Assembly: GCA_902798545.1 (NCBI GenBank)
Contig: CADBWQ010000026.1
Location: forward strand, 1-57,985
Length of the DNA stretch: 57,985 bases
Source of the DNA: Oscillospiraceae bacterium
Lineage (GTDB): Bacteria; Bacillota; Clostridia; Oscillospirales; Oscillospiraceae
Direction of reading: 5' to 3'
A program made the translations under genes and the position numbers. The notes below the pieces were generated by a model, which made no database searches, was not told where the DNA came from, and worked only from the letters and a program-made list of their open reading frames with translations. This document shows, in pieces, positions 6,876 through 16,073 of this stretch (position 1 is the stretch's first letter; each line of letters begins with the position of its first letter).

Positions 6876-9032
6876 TTACTCCTCTTCTGCGGTAAAGGCA
6901 GCGGCATCGCCGGTGGCTTCGCCTTCGGCAGAGACTTCATAGACCAGGGTATCCTCACCGTCTTCTTCCACGGGAACCTCGTCCTCGGCAGCCCCGACAG
7001 TAACAGCTTTGGCCTCATTCAGGAGCGCACGGATTGAGAGGGAAATCTTGTGCTTCTCTTCATCGATCGCCGTGATCCTGGCATCAACAACATCGCCGAC
7101 ACGCAAAACGTCTTCCGGCTTCTCAATGCGGTGGTCCGCAATCTGGCTGATGTGAATCAGGCCGTCAACTCCGGGCAGAACCTCGGCAAAGGCGCCGAAG
7201 CTCATAAGCTTCACGATCTTGACCTCAGCAGTGTCACCGACGGAGTAGCGGCTGGTGAACATCGTCCAGGGGTTGGCATCGGGATCCTTGTAGCCGAGGG
7301 AGATTTTTCTCTTCTCACGGTCGAAGTTAATGACATAAACGTCAATCTCATCACCGACAGAAACGACTTCTGAAGGCTGATGGATACGACCCCAGCTCAG
7401 CTCGGAGACATGAACCATACCATCAACACCACCGATATCAACAAAGGCGCCGTAACTGGTCAAAGACTTCACAACACCGTGGTACTTCTTACCGACTTCC
7501 ATCTCGTTCCAAAGCTTCTCGACACGTTCACGGCGCTCGGCCTGCGCAACGCGGCGGATGGAGCCGACAACACGCTTGCGCGCACGGTTGACTTCGGTAA
7601 TGCGGAGGCGCACGGTCTTGTGGAGAAGCTGGGAAAGCTCGGCCTCGCGGGGCAGATCGGTCTGGCTTGCAGGGACAAAAACACGGACACCGCTGACATT
7701 CACAACAACGCCGCCCTTATTCTCTTCCGTGACAACACCTTCCAGGATGGCATTGCTCTCAACGGCTTCTTCGACATCATTCCAGGCCTTTGCGGCATCC
7801 AGGCGGCGCTTGGACAGCATCGCAGTTCCTTCGACATCATTGACACGGACAACAATAGCCTCGATCGTGTCGCCAACCTTGATCGCGTCTTCGACCTTCA
7901 CACCGGCTTCGGTAAATTCCGTAGTCGGAATAAAACCGGAATACTTCGCGCCTAGATCGACACTGACTTCTGTTCCGGTAATGGAAACAACAGTTCCGCT
8001 TACCTTTTCTCCATTATATATGGTCTTCAGGGTCTCCTCCAGCATTTCGTCGAAGCTGAGCTCCTTTTCCACTGCCGGAGCTTCTTCAGCGGCTTTCGCA
8101 TCCGTTGCCGCGACCTGCTCTTCTACAGTCTCAGCAACCTGTGCTTCAGCGACAGCTGCTTCTTCCTGGACTTCTTCGACTCTGATTTCGTCACTCATTT
8201 TGTTTCTTACCTCCTTAATGATCCACGCAGGCGTTGATGCACCCGCAGTGAGCCCGACAACCGGGGATTTTTTAATGGCTGAAAAATCCAATTCCTCCGG
8301 TCTTTCGATGAACTGGACGTTCTCACAGCTTTGTCGGCAAATCTCCGCTAGGTGCAGACTGTTTGCACTGTGTCGCCCGCCGATCACGACCATGGCATCA
8401 CATACATGAGACAGCGCTGCGGCCTCTTCCTGCCGTGTAGATGTTGCAAAGCATATTGTATCAGATATTTCCGCATTTGTACATCTTTTTTTTATCACTT
8501 TTGTGCATTCATCGAAATTATTTTTTGTCTGTGTGGTCTGAACAACAACTGAAAGCGGTTCATTCCACAGCTCTGGATGGGCTTCCTGCCACGACTCGGT
8601 TTCAGAGGCATTTTCCAGGATAACAAACCGGGCACAGCGTGCCGCGATAGCCTCGACCTCCGGGTGCAGCTTCATTCCGATGATCACAATAAAGCGGCCG
8701 GCCGCACTTGCTTTCTCCACTATGCGGTGGATCAGCATCACTTTCGGACAGGTGGCGTCGTGAATCACCGCATGGCGGACATTCAGCGCCTCGATGGTCT
8801 GTGGAGGGACACCATGCGCACGGATCAAAACACGCTCTCCGTCTTGCACATCCTCCGGACGTTCCACCGTCCGCATCCCCATCTGGCTGAGGCGGTCAAC
8901 CACATCAGTATTGTGGATCAGCATTCCAAGACTTGTGCAGGGTCCGTCCTGCAGCAGTTTCTCCGCCATCTCCACAGAGCGGCGCACGCCGAAGCAGAAG
9001 CCGGCGCTCTCAGCAACTTTCAGCTCTCTCAT
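6876..9032 (-). CDS. ispH-rpsA: IspH (HMBPP reductase) fused to ribosomal protein S1
   Basis: 718-residue bifunctional protein. Residues 1-285 are the iron-sulfur enzyme of the last step of the MEP isoprenoid pathway, with cluster cysteines Cys13 (GFCFGVRR), Cys95 (DATCPK) and Cys194 (DTICFATSTRQ), and His40 and His73. After an acidic Ala/Glu linker (about 290-340) come four S1 RNA-binding repeats (about 350-420, 435-500, 520-590, 605-675), the third and fourth with the best YGAFVDIGGVDGMVHVSE-type signatures. The fusion is common in Clostridia. The start at 9032 forms an ATGA overlap with the cmk stop; an upstream in-frame Met would overlap cmk by about 40 bp. It is the last gene of the housekeeping operon. 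Confidence 0.95.
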   Translation of the reverse strand: MRELKVAESAGFCFGVRRSVEMAEKLLQDGPCTSLGMLIHNTDVVDRLSQMGMRTVERPEDVQDGERVLIRAHGVPPQTIEALNVRHAVIHDATCPKVMLIHRIVEKASAAGRFIVIIGMKLHPEVEAIAARCARFVILENASETESWQEAHPELWNEPLSVVVQTTQTKNNFDECTKVIKKRCTNAEISDTICFATSTRQEEAAALSHVCDAMVVIGGRHSANSLHLAEICRQSCENVQFIERPEELDFSAIKKSPVVGLTAGASTPAWIIKEVRNKMSDEIRVEEVQEEAAVAEAQVAETVEEQVAATDAKAAEEAPAVEKELSFDEMLEETLKTIYNGEKVSGTVVSITGTEVSVDLGAKYSGFIPTTEFTEAGVKVEDAIKVGDTIEAIVVRVNDVEGTAMLSKRRLDAAKAWNDVEEAVESNAILEGVVTEENKGGVVVNVSGVRVFVPASQTDLPREAELSQLLHKTVRLRITEVNRARKRVVGSIRRVAQAERRERVEKLWNEMEVGKKYHGVVKSLTSYGAFVDIGGVDGMVHVSELSWGRIHQPSEVVSVGDEIDVYVINFDREKRKISLGYKDPDANPWTMFTSRYSVGDTAEVKIVKLMSFGAFAEVLPGVDGLIHISQIADHRIEKPEDVLRVGDVVDARITAIDEEKHKISLSIRALLNEAKAVTVGAAEDEVPVEEDGEDTLVYEVSAEGEATGDAAAFTAEEE

Positions 9033-9742
9033 CTTCCGGTTTTGATTTCCTTTTCCGCCTGCCGGATGCAAAAGCGTTCCAGAATCAGCTGACTGAGGGC
9101 GGCAAAGCTCTCCTCAAAGCTGAGCGAAGTAGTGTCCAGGAGGACCGCATCGTCTGCTTGTTTCAGCGGGGCCGTCTCGCGATTCATATCCTGTTCATCG
9201 CGATAACGGATCTCAGCCAAGACCTTCACATAGTCCTCACAAATGCCTTTATCAAGGAGCTGACTGACTCTGCGGCGGGCACGCTCCTCAGCACTTGCCG
9301 TCAGGAAGACCTTCAGGTCGGCATCCGGAAGCACAACCGTGCCGATGTCGCGGCCATCCATGATCACACTGTGGTTTCGTGCGAGGCTGCGCTGCATCTC
9401 CATCAGGAAGGTCCTTACAGCGGGCAAGGCGGATACATCCGAAGCTGCGAGGGAGACCTCGGGCATGCGGATCATATCAGAGACATCCTCTCCGTTGAGA
9501 AGCATTCTTTGCTCCCCTTCTTCATTATACTTCATTTCAATCTTCAGGTCCGGGAGAAGGGCCTCGACCGCTGCCCCAGACCGCCGATCGATTCCCGCTC
9601 GGATAGCAGCCAGACCTACGGTGCGGTAGATCGCACCCGTATCCGCATAGAGGAAACCAAACGCGGCGGCACAGCGCCTCGCTAGTGTGCTCTTTCCGGC
9701 ACCGGAGGGGCCGTCGATGGCGATGGAAACTCTGTCATTCAT
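9029..9742 (-). CDS. cmk: Cytidylate kinase
   Basis: Phosphorylates CMP/dCMP with ATP in pyrimidine nucleotide recycling. The P-loop GPSGAGKST is at the N-terminus, followed by the CMP-binding motif YADTGAIYR and the family motif MDGRDIGTVVLPDADLKVFLTAS. Of the two close ATGs (9751 and 9742), the downstream one has AGGA at good spacing and gives the usual short N-terminus. The upstream one would overlap the preceding gene by 8 bp and has no well-spaced site. The end overlaps ispH-rpsA by ATGA, so the two are translationally coupled. Confidence 0.95.
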   Translation of the reverse strand: MNDRVSIAIDGPSGAGKSTLARRCAAAFGFLYADTGAIYRTVGLAAIRAGIDRRSGAAVEALLPDLKIEMKYNEEGEQRMLLNGEDVSDMIRMPEVSLAASDVSALPAVRTFLMEMQRSLARNHSVIMDGRDIGTVVLPDADLKVFLTASAEERARRRVSQLLDKGICEDYVKVLAEIRYRDEQDMNRETAPLKQADDAVLLDTTSLSFEESFAALSQLILERFCIRQAEKEIKTGR

Positions 9743-9743
9743 A

Positions 9744-10997
9744 TCATTCATCCTGTTCTTTCTTCAAGCTGTATGCTGCCGCAGAAATCCCGGCTGTGTG
9801 CCCGGTCGACCAGGCAATCTGAAGATTGAAGCCGCCCGTATAGGCGTCCAGATTCAAAACTTCACCTGCAAAGAACAGTCCGGGGACCAGTTTGGACTGC
9901 ATGCTGCGCGGATCAATTTCGCGGGTATTGACACCACCCGCGGTCACAATGGCCTCAGTATAGGGCCGGGTTCCGGAAACCTCAAGCGGGAAGGCCTTCA
10001 GGCTGCGCAACAGGCGGAGTCGTGTCTCGCGGGTCACTTCGTTCGCTCGGACCAGCTCCGGTGCTTCAGAGACACGCAGCAGTTCCGGTACCAGCGCATG
10101 GGGCACAAGATCAAAAAGTGCGTTGCGCAGTTCTTTGTTCTGATATTTTTTCAGATCTCGCTGGATCCGCTGGTCCAGCGTTTTTTCATCCAGGGCTGGT
10201 TTCAGGTCGATCTCCAGATGGTAGGCAGCGGTGTCAAAATGCCGCATCCTTGCAGATGCCGACAGGACCAGCGGTCCCGATACACCGAAATGCGTAAAAA
10301 GCATCTCACCCCTGTCACGGCAAATGATTTTTCCGTCCTCGTAGACACGCAGCTCCACGTTCTTCAGCGAAAGCCCCTGCATGCGGGCACAGCACGGGTC
10401 CGGGCTCACTAGCGGTACAAGTGAAGGTCGGGGCGGTACCACGGTATGTCCGGCTGCCTTGGCAAAACGGTATCCGTCCCCGGTGGAACCCGTCAGAGGA
10501 TAGGACAGTCCACCGGTACAGACGATACAGGATCGACAGGATATCAGCCCGCTGTCAGTTTTCACGCCGCGGACCTTTCCGTTTTGAAGGGAGATCCCTT
10601 TCGCCTCTTCGCTGATCAGGCGCACACCGTCGTTCGTACAAGTCCGCTGAAGAAGATCCGCGACATCGTTTGCCCGGTCGGACTGCGGAAAGACCCTCTT
10701 CCCACGCTCTGTCTTCAGCGGGAGCCCGTGCTCTTCGTAGAAGCGCATGACCTGTTCCGGCGGGAATGCGGTCAGCGCACTGTAGAGAAATCTTCCGTCG
10801 CCGGGAATATTAGCCAGGACCTCTTTCACATCGCTGTCGTTGGTCAGATTGCAACGTCCTTTTCCAGTGATGCGTAGCTTTCGCCCGGTCTTATCGTTCT
10901 TTTCCAGCAGGACCACCGAAGCGTCGCTCTCCGCAGCAAAGATCGCCGCCATCATTCCGGCCGCTCCGGCGCCAATCACGACAACATCCGTATTCAT
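9744..10997 (-). CDS. NAD(P)/FAD-dependent oxidoreductase, HI0933/YhiN family
   Basis: 417-residue flavoprotein. The N-terminal dinucleotide-binding motif is GAGAAGMMAAIFAAE, followed by LLEKNDKTGRKLRITGKGRCNLTN, which is diagnostic for the HI0933/YhiN family. The C-terminal FAD contact FFAGEVLNLDAYTGGFNLQIAWSTG is intact. The physiological substrate of the family is not established. It overlaps rluB upstream by 4 bp. A location between rluB and cmk is common in Clostridia. Confidence 0.9.
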   Translation of the reverse strand: MNTDVVVIGAGAAGMMAAIFAAESDASVVLLEKNDKTGRKLRITGKGRCNLTNDSDVKEVLANIPGDGRFLYSALTAFPPEQVMRFYEEHGLPLKTERGKRVFPQSDRANDVADLLQRTCTNDGVRLISEEAKGISLQNGKVRGVKTDSGLISCRSCIVCTGGLSYPLTGSTGDGYRFAKAAGHTVVPPRPSLVPLVSPDPCCARMQGLSLKNVELRVYEDGKIICRDRGEMLFTHFGVSGPLVLSASARMRHFDTAAYHLEIDLKPALDEKTLDQRIQRDLKKYQNKELRNALFDLVPHALVPELLRVSEAPELVRANEVTRETRLRLLRSLKAFPLEVSGTRPYTEAIVTAGGVNTREIDPRSMQSKLVPGLFFAGEVLNLDAYTGGFNLQIAWSTGHTAGISAAAYSLKKEQDE

Positions 10998-11710
10998 GTT
11001 CTTTTCTCTCCCACGAGCGAAGCGATTTCCTCCTGGCTCAGACTGCGGAACTTCCCGCTCGGCAGATTGCCAAGGCGGAGAGGCCCCTCGGCAATTCTGG
11101 TGAGGCGCTTCACCTTGAGGCCGGCCGTTTCACACATGCGGCGGATCTCGCGGTTCCGCCCTTCACCGATCGTCAGATCCAGAACGGCATCCTGCCCGTC
11201 CTTCTTCAGTACAGTGAGCTTCACCGCCTGCACACGGACACCGTCAAGAAAGAACGGCTCCCGGAGTCTTTCGATCCCGGCTTCCAGGTCCACACCCGTC
11301 ACAGTGGTACGATAGATCTTCTGAATGCCGGAGGAAGGGTGCATCACACAGTTTGCAAATTCCCCGTCGTTTGTCATAATGAGCAGCCCCTCGGACATGA
11401 TATCCAGCCTCCCAACCGGATAGACTCTTCCGGCGGATACCGGAAGCAGCTCACGGACGGACTTCCGGCCCCGTTCATCGTGCATGCTGCAGACATAGCC
11501 ACGGGGTTTGTTAAGCATATAATATCGTTTCTGCTCTCTGAGTGGAACAGGTTGACCGTCAAGGAGCACAGTGTCCCCTTCTTCGGCAGAGTCCCCCAGC
11601 TTCGCCGGGTGACCGTTCACAGTCACCCGCCCGGCAGCGATGATGCTTTCCGCAGCCCGACGGGACATCAGGCCGGATGCGGCAATCAGCTTCTGAAGAC
11701 GCTCCGGCAT
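10994..11710 (-). CDS. rluB: 23S rRNA pseudouridine synthase, RsuA/RluB family
   Basis: 238 residues with an N-terminal S4 RNA-binding domain (MPERLQKLIAASGLMSRR ..., residues 1-60) and a catalytic domain containing the family motif GRLDIMSEGLLIMTNDG, in which the Asp is the catalytic nucleophile. Family members modify U2605-type sites in 23S rRNA or 16S U516; the operon context favours RluB. The start overlaps the gerW stop by one base (TGATG). Confidence 0.9.
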   Translation of the reverse strand: MPERLQKLIAASGLMSRRAAESIIAAGRVTVNGHPAKLGDSAEEGDTVLLDGQPVPLREQKRYYMLNKPRGYVCSMHDERGRKSVRELLPVSAGRVYPVGRLDIMSEGLLIMTNDGEFANCVMHPSSGIQKIYRTTVTGVDLEAGIERLREPFFLDGVRVQAVKLTVLKKDGQDAVLDLTIGEGRNREIRRMCETAGLKVKRLTRIAEGPLRLGNLPSGKFRSLSQEEIASLVGEKRT

Positions 11711-12099
11711 CAGGTTGCGTTTTTCTGCTTTTCGATGAAGCTGTCAACCTTGTCCATAACCTGCGGCACGAGATCGATCAGGCGGTCAATGGTGGTATTG
11801 GCAGGAGGTGTGACATTGATCATACGAATAACGCCTTCCTTGATGACGAGGAAGCCGATCGGCTCGATCTTGACACCGGTCGCGTTTCCGCCTCCGTATG
11901 GACGGTCTCCGCCGATCTTTTTCTGTGTAAACTCAACACCGCCACCGCCGAAGCCGACGCTGATCCTGGAAATTGGGACGAGGGTAATTCCGTCGGGCGT
12001 GTAGATCGGGTCACCGACAACGGTGTCAACTTTCAGCATGTCCTTCACGTTGTCCATGGTTGACTGCATGAGCTTTCCAATCGGGTTTGTGTTATCCAT
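11710..12099 (-). CDS. gerW: Sporulation protein GerW/YtfJ
   Basis: 129 residues with the full YtfJ signature: an N-terminal helix (GKLMQSTMDNVKDML), then VPISRISVGFGGGG, then a Gly-rich GGDRPYGGG loop and KIEPIGFLVIK. In Bacillus subtilis the homologue is produced during sporulation and is needed for normal spore germination. Its presence supports a spore-forming or recently spore-forming lineage. AAGGAAGT precedes the ATG. About 90 bp of apparently empty sequence separates it from the upstream ytfI-like gene. Confidence 0.93.
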   Translation of the reverse strand: MDNTNPIGKLMQSTMDNVKDMLKVDTVVGDPIYTPDGITLVPISRISVGFGGGGVEFTQKKIGGDRPYGGGNATGVKIEPIGFLVIKEGVIRMINVTPPANTTIDRLIDLVPQVMDKVDSFIEKQKNAT

Positions 12100-12188
12100 C
12101 TGAAATACTTCCTTTCAAGGTATTAGCTGATTAATTCTATTATTTCTAACTGATTCAGGGCTTTCTCCGCGAAGCTTTCCAGCATCAC

Positions 12189-12974
12189 TTACGTCTCCCC
12201 GGTTTGGTCGGAAGCTTCGGCCGCAGAGGCAGCTTCCTGTTCCCGGCGGGCCTGCTCCTCCTGCTGTGCTTTCCATAGGTCCGCATCCTCGGGATGCTCT
12301 GCTAGCCATTTTTCCAATGCAGCTTTCTCTTCCTTTGCTTCACGCTTCGCACGCCGTCTGCTGCGTAGGAGAATCTTCAGTGCGCCGATGGCGATACCGA
12401 TGCCGGAGGTAAGGACCTGACCGATACGTATGGTCATAGTGAGACCAAATTCGAAAAACATGTCGTCTCTCGCAAAGTCCATGTCGGTCCAGACGCTGGA
12501 GTCCCGGCACTGAAAGCGAGCGGAACAGATCGGGGCGAGCTCGGAGAGACCTGCATTCACAACCGAAAAGAGGCGGGCTGTCAGATAAGGGTCTCTGCCT
12601 GTCGCGATCCAGTGGAGGCGGAAACGTTCCACCCTGAACTTTCTTCCGAAGCGACCAAAACCGCGCAGTACTGTCTTCAGCAGCTCCAGAATCTCTTCCG
12701 TATTCAGAGAGAGTGCCCGTTTTTTCTTCGGCTTTTTTTCCTTCTCCGGCTTTTCGGGATGCGGCTTCTCCTCTTTTTCCTCCTCCGGCTTTTCCGGTTT
12801 GGGCGCTTTCTTCTTTTTCGGAAGAAGCTGGAGCCTGATGCCGGCAACCTTTGCAGAAATCCGGATAACACCGTCCTCTTCATAGCGCATATCAGCTCCG
12901 ACTGGAATCAGAAGGATCAGCGCAATTAACGTGATCAGAACAGCAAGAATAATCCACCCGACCATCGCTCTCAC
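12189..12974 (-). CDS. DUF2953 membrane protein (YtfI-like)
   Basis: 261 residues. An N-terminal membrane helix (about 4-26) is followed by a charged Lys/Glu/Pro-rich stretch (about 52-90, PEKPEEEKEEKPHPEKPEKE), a conserved DUF2953-type core, a hydrophobic segment near residues 190-208, and a highly charged Arg/Glu/Ala coiled-coil tail. YtfI genes pair with gerW/ytfJ in Bacillota, as here. Function is unknown, with probable association with spore or envelope formation by context. The start overlaps the scpB stop (ATGA). Confidence 0.75.
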   Translation of the reverse strand: MRAMVGWIILAVLITLIALILLIPVGADMRYEEDGVIRISAKVAGIRLQLLPKKKKAPKPEKPEEEKEEKPHPEKPEKEKKPKKKRALSLNTEEILELLKTVLRGFGRFGRKFRVERFRLHWIATGRDPYLTARLFSVVNAGLSELAPICSARFQCRDSSVWTDMDFARDDMFFEFGLTMTIRIGQVLTSGIGIAIGALKILLRSRRRAKREAKEEKAALEKWLAEHPEDADLWKAQQEEQARREQEAASAAEASDQTGET

Positions 12975-13591
12975 GCTCCTGTCTGTTCCGGAACGGAATC
13001 CGAAAAAAGCGTCTGCTGTTGTTCCGCGTCCGGTTCCTGCAGCTTTGCAATACTCTTGCGAAGCTGCTCCGTCCCCTCGCTTCCCTGCACTTCCGGAAGC
13101 GGTGGGAGCTGTTGGAGAGATTCGATTCCCATCACCCGCAGGAAAGCATCCGTTGTCGCATACAGGGTCGGGCGCCCGGGCGCTTCCAGTTTTCCGCAGG
13201 CTTCGATCAGTCCTCGCTCCTGCAGTGCGGAAACGGTGTAGCTGCTGTCAACACCGCGCATTTTTTCTATGACGGCGCGGGTTACCGGCTGATAATACGC
13301 CACGATGGAAAGCGTCTCCAGAGCGGACTGGGACAGCATGGGAGGCTTGCGCTGCTCCAGGGTCCGCACAATCAGTTGAGCATACTCCGGCGCCGAGCAG
13401 AGCTGCAGTTTATTATCCATCCGAAGTAGCCGGATACCTCGCTTCTCCCGGTCATAGTCCTCGGCAAGTTCTTTTGCGGCAAGCAGAACCTCGTCCTGTT
13501 CCACCGCAAAGACAAGAGAAATTCTTCCAACCGGGACGCTCTCCCCGGCAGCGAACAAAACTGCCTCAAGAGCGGCCTTCAAATCTGTCAT
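12971..13591 (-). CDS. scpB: Segregation and condensation protein B
   Basis: 206-residue ScpB subunit of the SMC condensin. Two winged-helix domains are visible, the second with SALETLSIVAYYQPVTRAVIEKMRGVDSSYTVSALQERGLIE. The Gln/Glu-rich tail after residue 175 varies between species. It overlaps scpA by ATGA, as is usual. Confidence 0.95.
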   Translation of the reverse strand: MTDLKAALEAVLFAAGESVPVGRISLVFAVEQDEVLLAAKELAEDYDREKRGIRLLRMDNKLQLCSAPEYAQLIVRTLEQRKPPMLSQSALETLSIVAYYQPVTRAVIEKMRGVDSSYTVSALQERGLIEACGKLEAPGRPTLYATTDAFLRVMGIESLQQLPPLPEVQGSEGTEQLRKSIAKLQEPDAEQQQTLFSDSVPEQTGA

Positions 13592-14388
13592 GATTCTTCC
13601 TCAAAATTCTCCAAAATCGTCTCTATTTCTTTATCCGTTCCCGTAAACTGCAAAACGACCTGTCCTTCCACCCGCTCAAACTGCAGGTTCCCTGAACGGC
13701 AGAGTTCCAACACCGCGACAAAGGTCGCGACAATCTCCGACCCGGTCCTGCAGCCGGCGTAAAGTCCCGGCAGGGTCTGCGGGCCTTCGCGAAGCCTAGT
13801 GATGATTTCCAGGCCCTTGTCCCTCACGCTGTAGACAATTCTCCGCGGCATGGCGGCAAACAGGCGCCGCTCGTTTTCAGGCGTTGTGGCGCCGCTGCGG
13901 GTCCAGATGGCAAGCATCGCTTTCAGCAGATCAACCGGCTCATGCCGGTACGCATATTCCTGCTTCTTCGCAGGCAGTGGTTCCGGCGGCTTCGTCATAT
14001 ACAGGAATCCCTTTTCCGAGGCCTTTTTCAGCTGCGGAAGCACCACCGCCATCGCGGCAAAACGGTCTCTGGCCTGCAGCTGTTCCAGAGACTGCATCAG
14101 GATCTCCAGCTCACTGACTTCTTCCTCGGTAGTCAGAAGCGTACTCGTCTTGAGATATAGTAGATGTGAGGCCATCTGGACGAATTCACTGGCAATCTCC
14201 AGATCGAGACTTTGCATACGGCTTAGATATTCCAGATACTGATCCAGAATATCAGAAATGCTGAGATCACGGATTTCTATTTTGTTTTTCTGCAGCAGCA
14301 TTAGGATCAGGTTCAGCGGCCCTTCAAAATCCTGCATGCTGTCCTTTTCCCGAACAATACCCGCCAGGCGGAAACTAGGATTATCCAT
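13588..14388 (-). CDS. scpA: Segregation and condensation protein A
   Basis: 266-residue kleisin subunit of the SMC-ScpAB condensin. The N-terminal motif DFEGPLNLILMLLQKNKIEI contacts the SMC neck, and ASEFVQMASHLLYLKTSTLL is typical of the family; the C-terminal winged helix ends near FTGTDKEIETILE. The ribosome binding site is weak (GGATAG). It lies 7 bp after the M50 protease gene. Confidence 0.95.
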   Translation of the reverse strand: MDNPSFRLAGIVREKDSMQDFEGPLNLILMLLQKNKIEIRDLSISDILDQYLEYLSRMQSLDLEIASEFVQMASHLLYLKTSTLLTTEEEVSELEILMQSLEQLQARDRFAAMAVVLPQLKKASEKGFLYMTKPPEPLPAKKQEYAYRHEPVDLLKAMLAIWTRSGATTPENERRLFAAMPRRIVYSVRDKGLEIITRLREGPQTLPGLYAGCRTGSEIVATFVAVLELCRSGNLQFERVEGQVVLQFTGTDKEIETILENFEEES

Positions 14389-14395
14389 TCAAATT

Positions 14396-15073
14396 CTATC
14401 CATTCACAAGATGAAACGCCAATCCGGCAATGGGAAAAACCAGTTCAAATGCAGTGTGAATCAAGCGGCTGAGTGGTTTTCCAAGCAATCCTGTCCAAAC
14501 AAGAACAATCAGAGCAAGAGAACCGTAGCGCTCATACCGCATCAGATTCCAATAGGACCGATCCGGCAAAATCGAGAAAAGGATCTTCGACCCGTCCAAG
14601 GGAGGGATCGGTATAAGGTTAAAAACACAGTATCCAAGGCTGATATAAGCCGTCAGTTTCAGAAGCTCCAGGACAGTTTTTCCGGCAGTATTGCCCGAAA
14701 GTGGCCGTAGAAGAAGCCCGTACAGGAACAGGAACACCGCCGTGATCAGGAGGTTGCAGGCCGGGCCGGCAAGAGCCGTGACGGCCATGCCGCGCTTCGG
14801 ATCCCGAAACTTCATCATGTTCACCGGGACCGGTTTTGCCCAGCCAAAGTGGAAGACGAGCATCATCAGCAGTCCCATCGGATCGAGATGCTTCAAGGGG
14901 TTCAGCGTCAGCCGGCCCGCACGCCTGGCGGTGTCATCACCCAGGCGGAATGCTACCAGGCCGTGAGAGAGCTCATGCAGAGTAATGCAGAGCAGAGAAG
15001 GTAACACGCCAAGAACAAGGCTCAGCAGATAGTTGAAATCAAAGCCATGCAAAATGGACTGCCACGCACTCAT
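14396..15073 (-). CDS. Site-2 protease family membrane metalloprotease (M50)
   Basis: 225 residues and about six membrane segments. The zinc motif HELSH lies in the first conserved helix and the second motif is NLIPIPPLDGSKIL. It belongs to the small FtsX/YwhC-like rhomboid-neighbour group of M50 proteins, which lack a PDZ domain; the substrate is unknown. The start at 15073 has AGGTGAGAGC upstream; an in-frame Met 48 bp further up lacks a site. It is the first gene of the operon running through ispH-rpsA. Confidence 0.88.
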   Translation of the reverse strand: MSAWQSILHGFDFNYLLSLVLGVLPSLLCITLHELSHGLVAFRLGDDTARRAGRLTLNPLKHLDPMGLLMMLVFHFGWAKPVPVNMMKFRDPKRGMAVTALAGPACNLLITAVFLFLYGLLLRPLSGNTAGKTVLELLKLTAYISLGYCVFNLIPIPPLDGSKILFSILPDRSYWNLMRYERYGSLALIVLVWTGLLGKPLSRLIHTAFELVFPIAGLAFHLVNG

Positions 15074-15129
15074 GCTCTCACCTCTCTTCCGTCCGGTCGC
15101 CATGGGTCGACATTGATACACATTTATTT

Positions 15130-15158
15130 ATATTACCAAATCTCCCAGCGGAATACAA
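15130..15158 (-). promoter_or_regulatory. Promoter of the M50-scpAB-cmk-ispH operon
   Basis: Minus-strand TTGTAT (15158-15153), a 17-bp spacer and TAATAT (15135-15130), 57 bp before the first start codon. The -10 is imperfect. Confidence 0.45.
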
Positions 15159-15180
15159 GAGAGAAATCCTCTGAAACCTG

Positions 15181-15209
15181 AAAAAGAGCCGCGATCTGCA
15201 GCTCTTTTT
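15181..15209 (-). terminator. Terminator of the SPFH-TPM operon
   Basis: AAAAAGAGC / GCTCTTTTT stem with an 11-base loop, 16 bp past the TPM-domain gene stop; the T-tract is on the minus strand. Confidence 0.75.
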
Positions 15210-15225
15210 CGTATGTATTCTTTCC

Positions 15226-16059
15226 TCAGAACTTTCCGCTGTGTCCAGAGAACCCGTGGGAGTTGACCGTGGTTCCCCCGCCCCCGTGAAAACCGGAATC
15301 CCGGTTTTCCGTGCGGATCACAGTACGCGTGACGGTGCGGTTGACAAACACGTCCCGTTTCAGGCTGAGGTTGATGCCGCCGGGGACAATGTATTCATCG
15401 GCTCGGCTACGGGGCTTCACCGGTTTCATGTTTCTGCGCATTCCCTCGCAGGCGCCGAAGCCGACCAGAAGAGGCAGTCCGATGATGATGCCGGTACTGA
15501 CTTCATCCGGGAGCCCGGAGCGTTCTTCGTAGCTCACATCCAGCGGTTCGCCCGCAGCCGCGCGTCCCAGAAGTTCTCCACAGCCATTGATGTAATCCGC
15601 AAATCCACCAGTCCAATCGCTGCGCATGAAGTTATCCAGGAAGCGGTTCTCAAGTACGTTCTTTCCGTAATCGGTAAAGGCATAATGGGCATCTCTCCCG
15701 TAGGCCAGAAGACTGTAGTCACGCTCCGCCATGCTCATGATCAGGAGGATACCGTTTCGCGCCTCACCCAGTCCCATATTGTATCGAGTATAGAAAGCCT
15801 CTGAAAAATCCCAGAAGTTGTTATAGGAGCCGTAATCGCGGTAGTCCTGGAGTGTTACAATGTATACTCCGCAGCCGTACTGCTCTGAAATATTTTCCGC
15901 CGTTGATTCCAGTTTCCGCCACTCTTCGGAAGTCATCAAGCCTGCGGTATCGGAGACATAGTAGGGCAGACTTTCCTGATTCTCCGCGAAGCACATTCCT
16001 GTGAGGAGCAGCAGGAACGCCAGAACCGTCGCAAAGCAGATCAGATGCGCTTTTCTCAT
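15226..16059 (-). CDS. Exported TPM-domain protein with Gly/His-rich tail
   Basis: 277 residues. A signal peptide (1-25) is followed by a TPM domain (about 30-165; YVSDTAGLMTSEEWRKLE and a central YGCGVYIVTL), one membrane helix (about 188-205), a basic segment and a Gly/Ser/His-rich C-terminus (GFHGGGGTTVNSHGFSGHSG). TPM proteins of the YgcG type lie outside the membrane. Their exact activity differs between members, and phosphatase-like and photosystem-repair roles are known in plants. Here it is the last gene of an operon with an SPFH protein, suggesting a membrane-microdomain or envelope-quality role. Confidence 0.8.
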   Translation of the reverse strand: MRKAHLICFATVLAFLLLLTGMCFAENQESLPYYVSDTAGLMTSEEWRKLESTAENISEQYGCGVYIVTLQDYRDYGSYNNFWDFSEAFYTRYNMGLGEARNGILLIMSMAERDYSLLAYGRDAHYAFTDYGKNVLENRFLDNFMRSDWTGGFADYINGCGELLGRAAAGEPLDVSYEERSGLPDEVSTGIIIGLPLLVGFGACEGMRRNMKPVKPRSRADEYIVPGGINLSLKRDVFVNRTVTRTVIRTENRDSGFHGGGGTTVNSHGFSGHSGKF

Positions 16060-16073
16060 GCGTCACACTCCCC

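Noticed and set aside
7558-8409. 283-codon plus-strand reading frame antisense to ispH-rpsA
   Set aside because: It mirrors the well-supported ispH-rpsA gene, has a low-complexity Ser/Thr-rich translation and no ribosome binding site.
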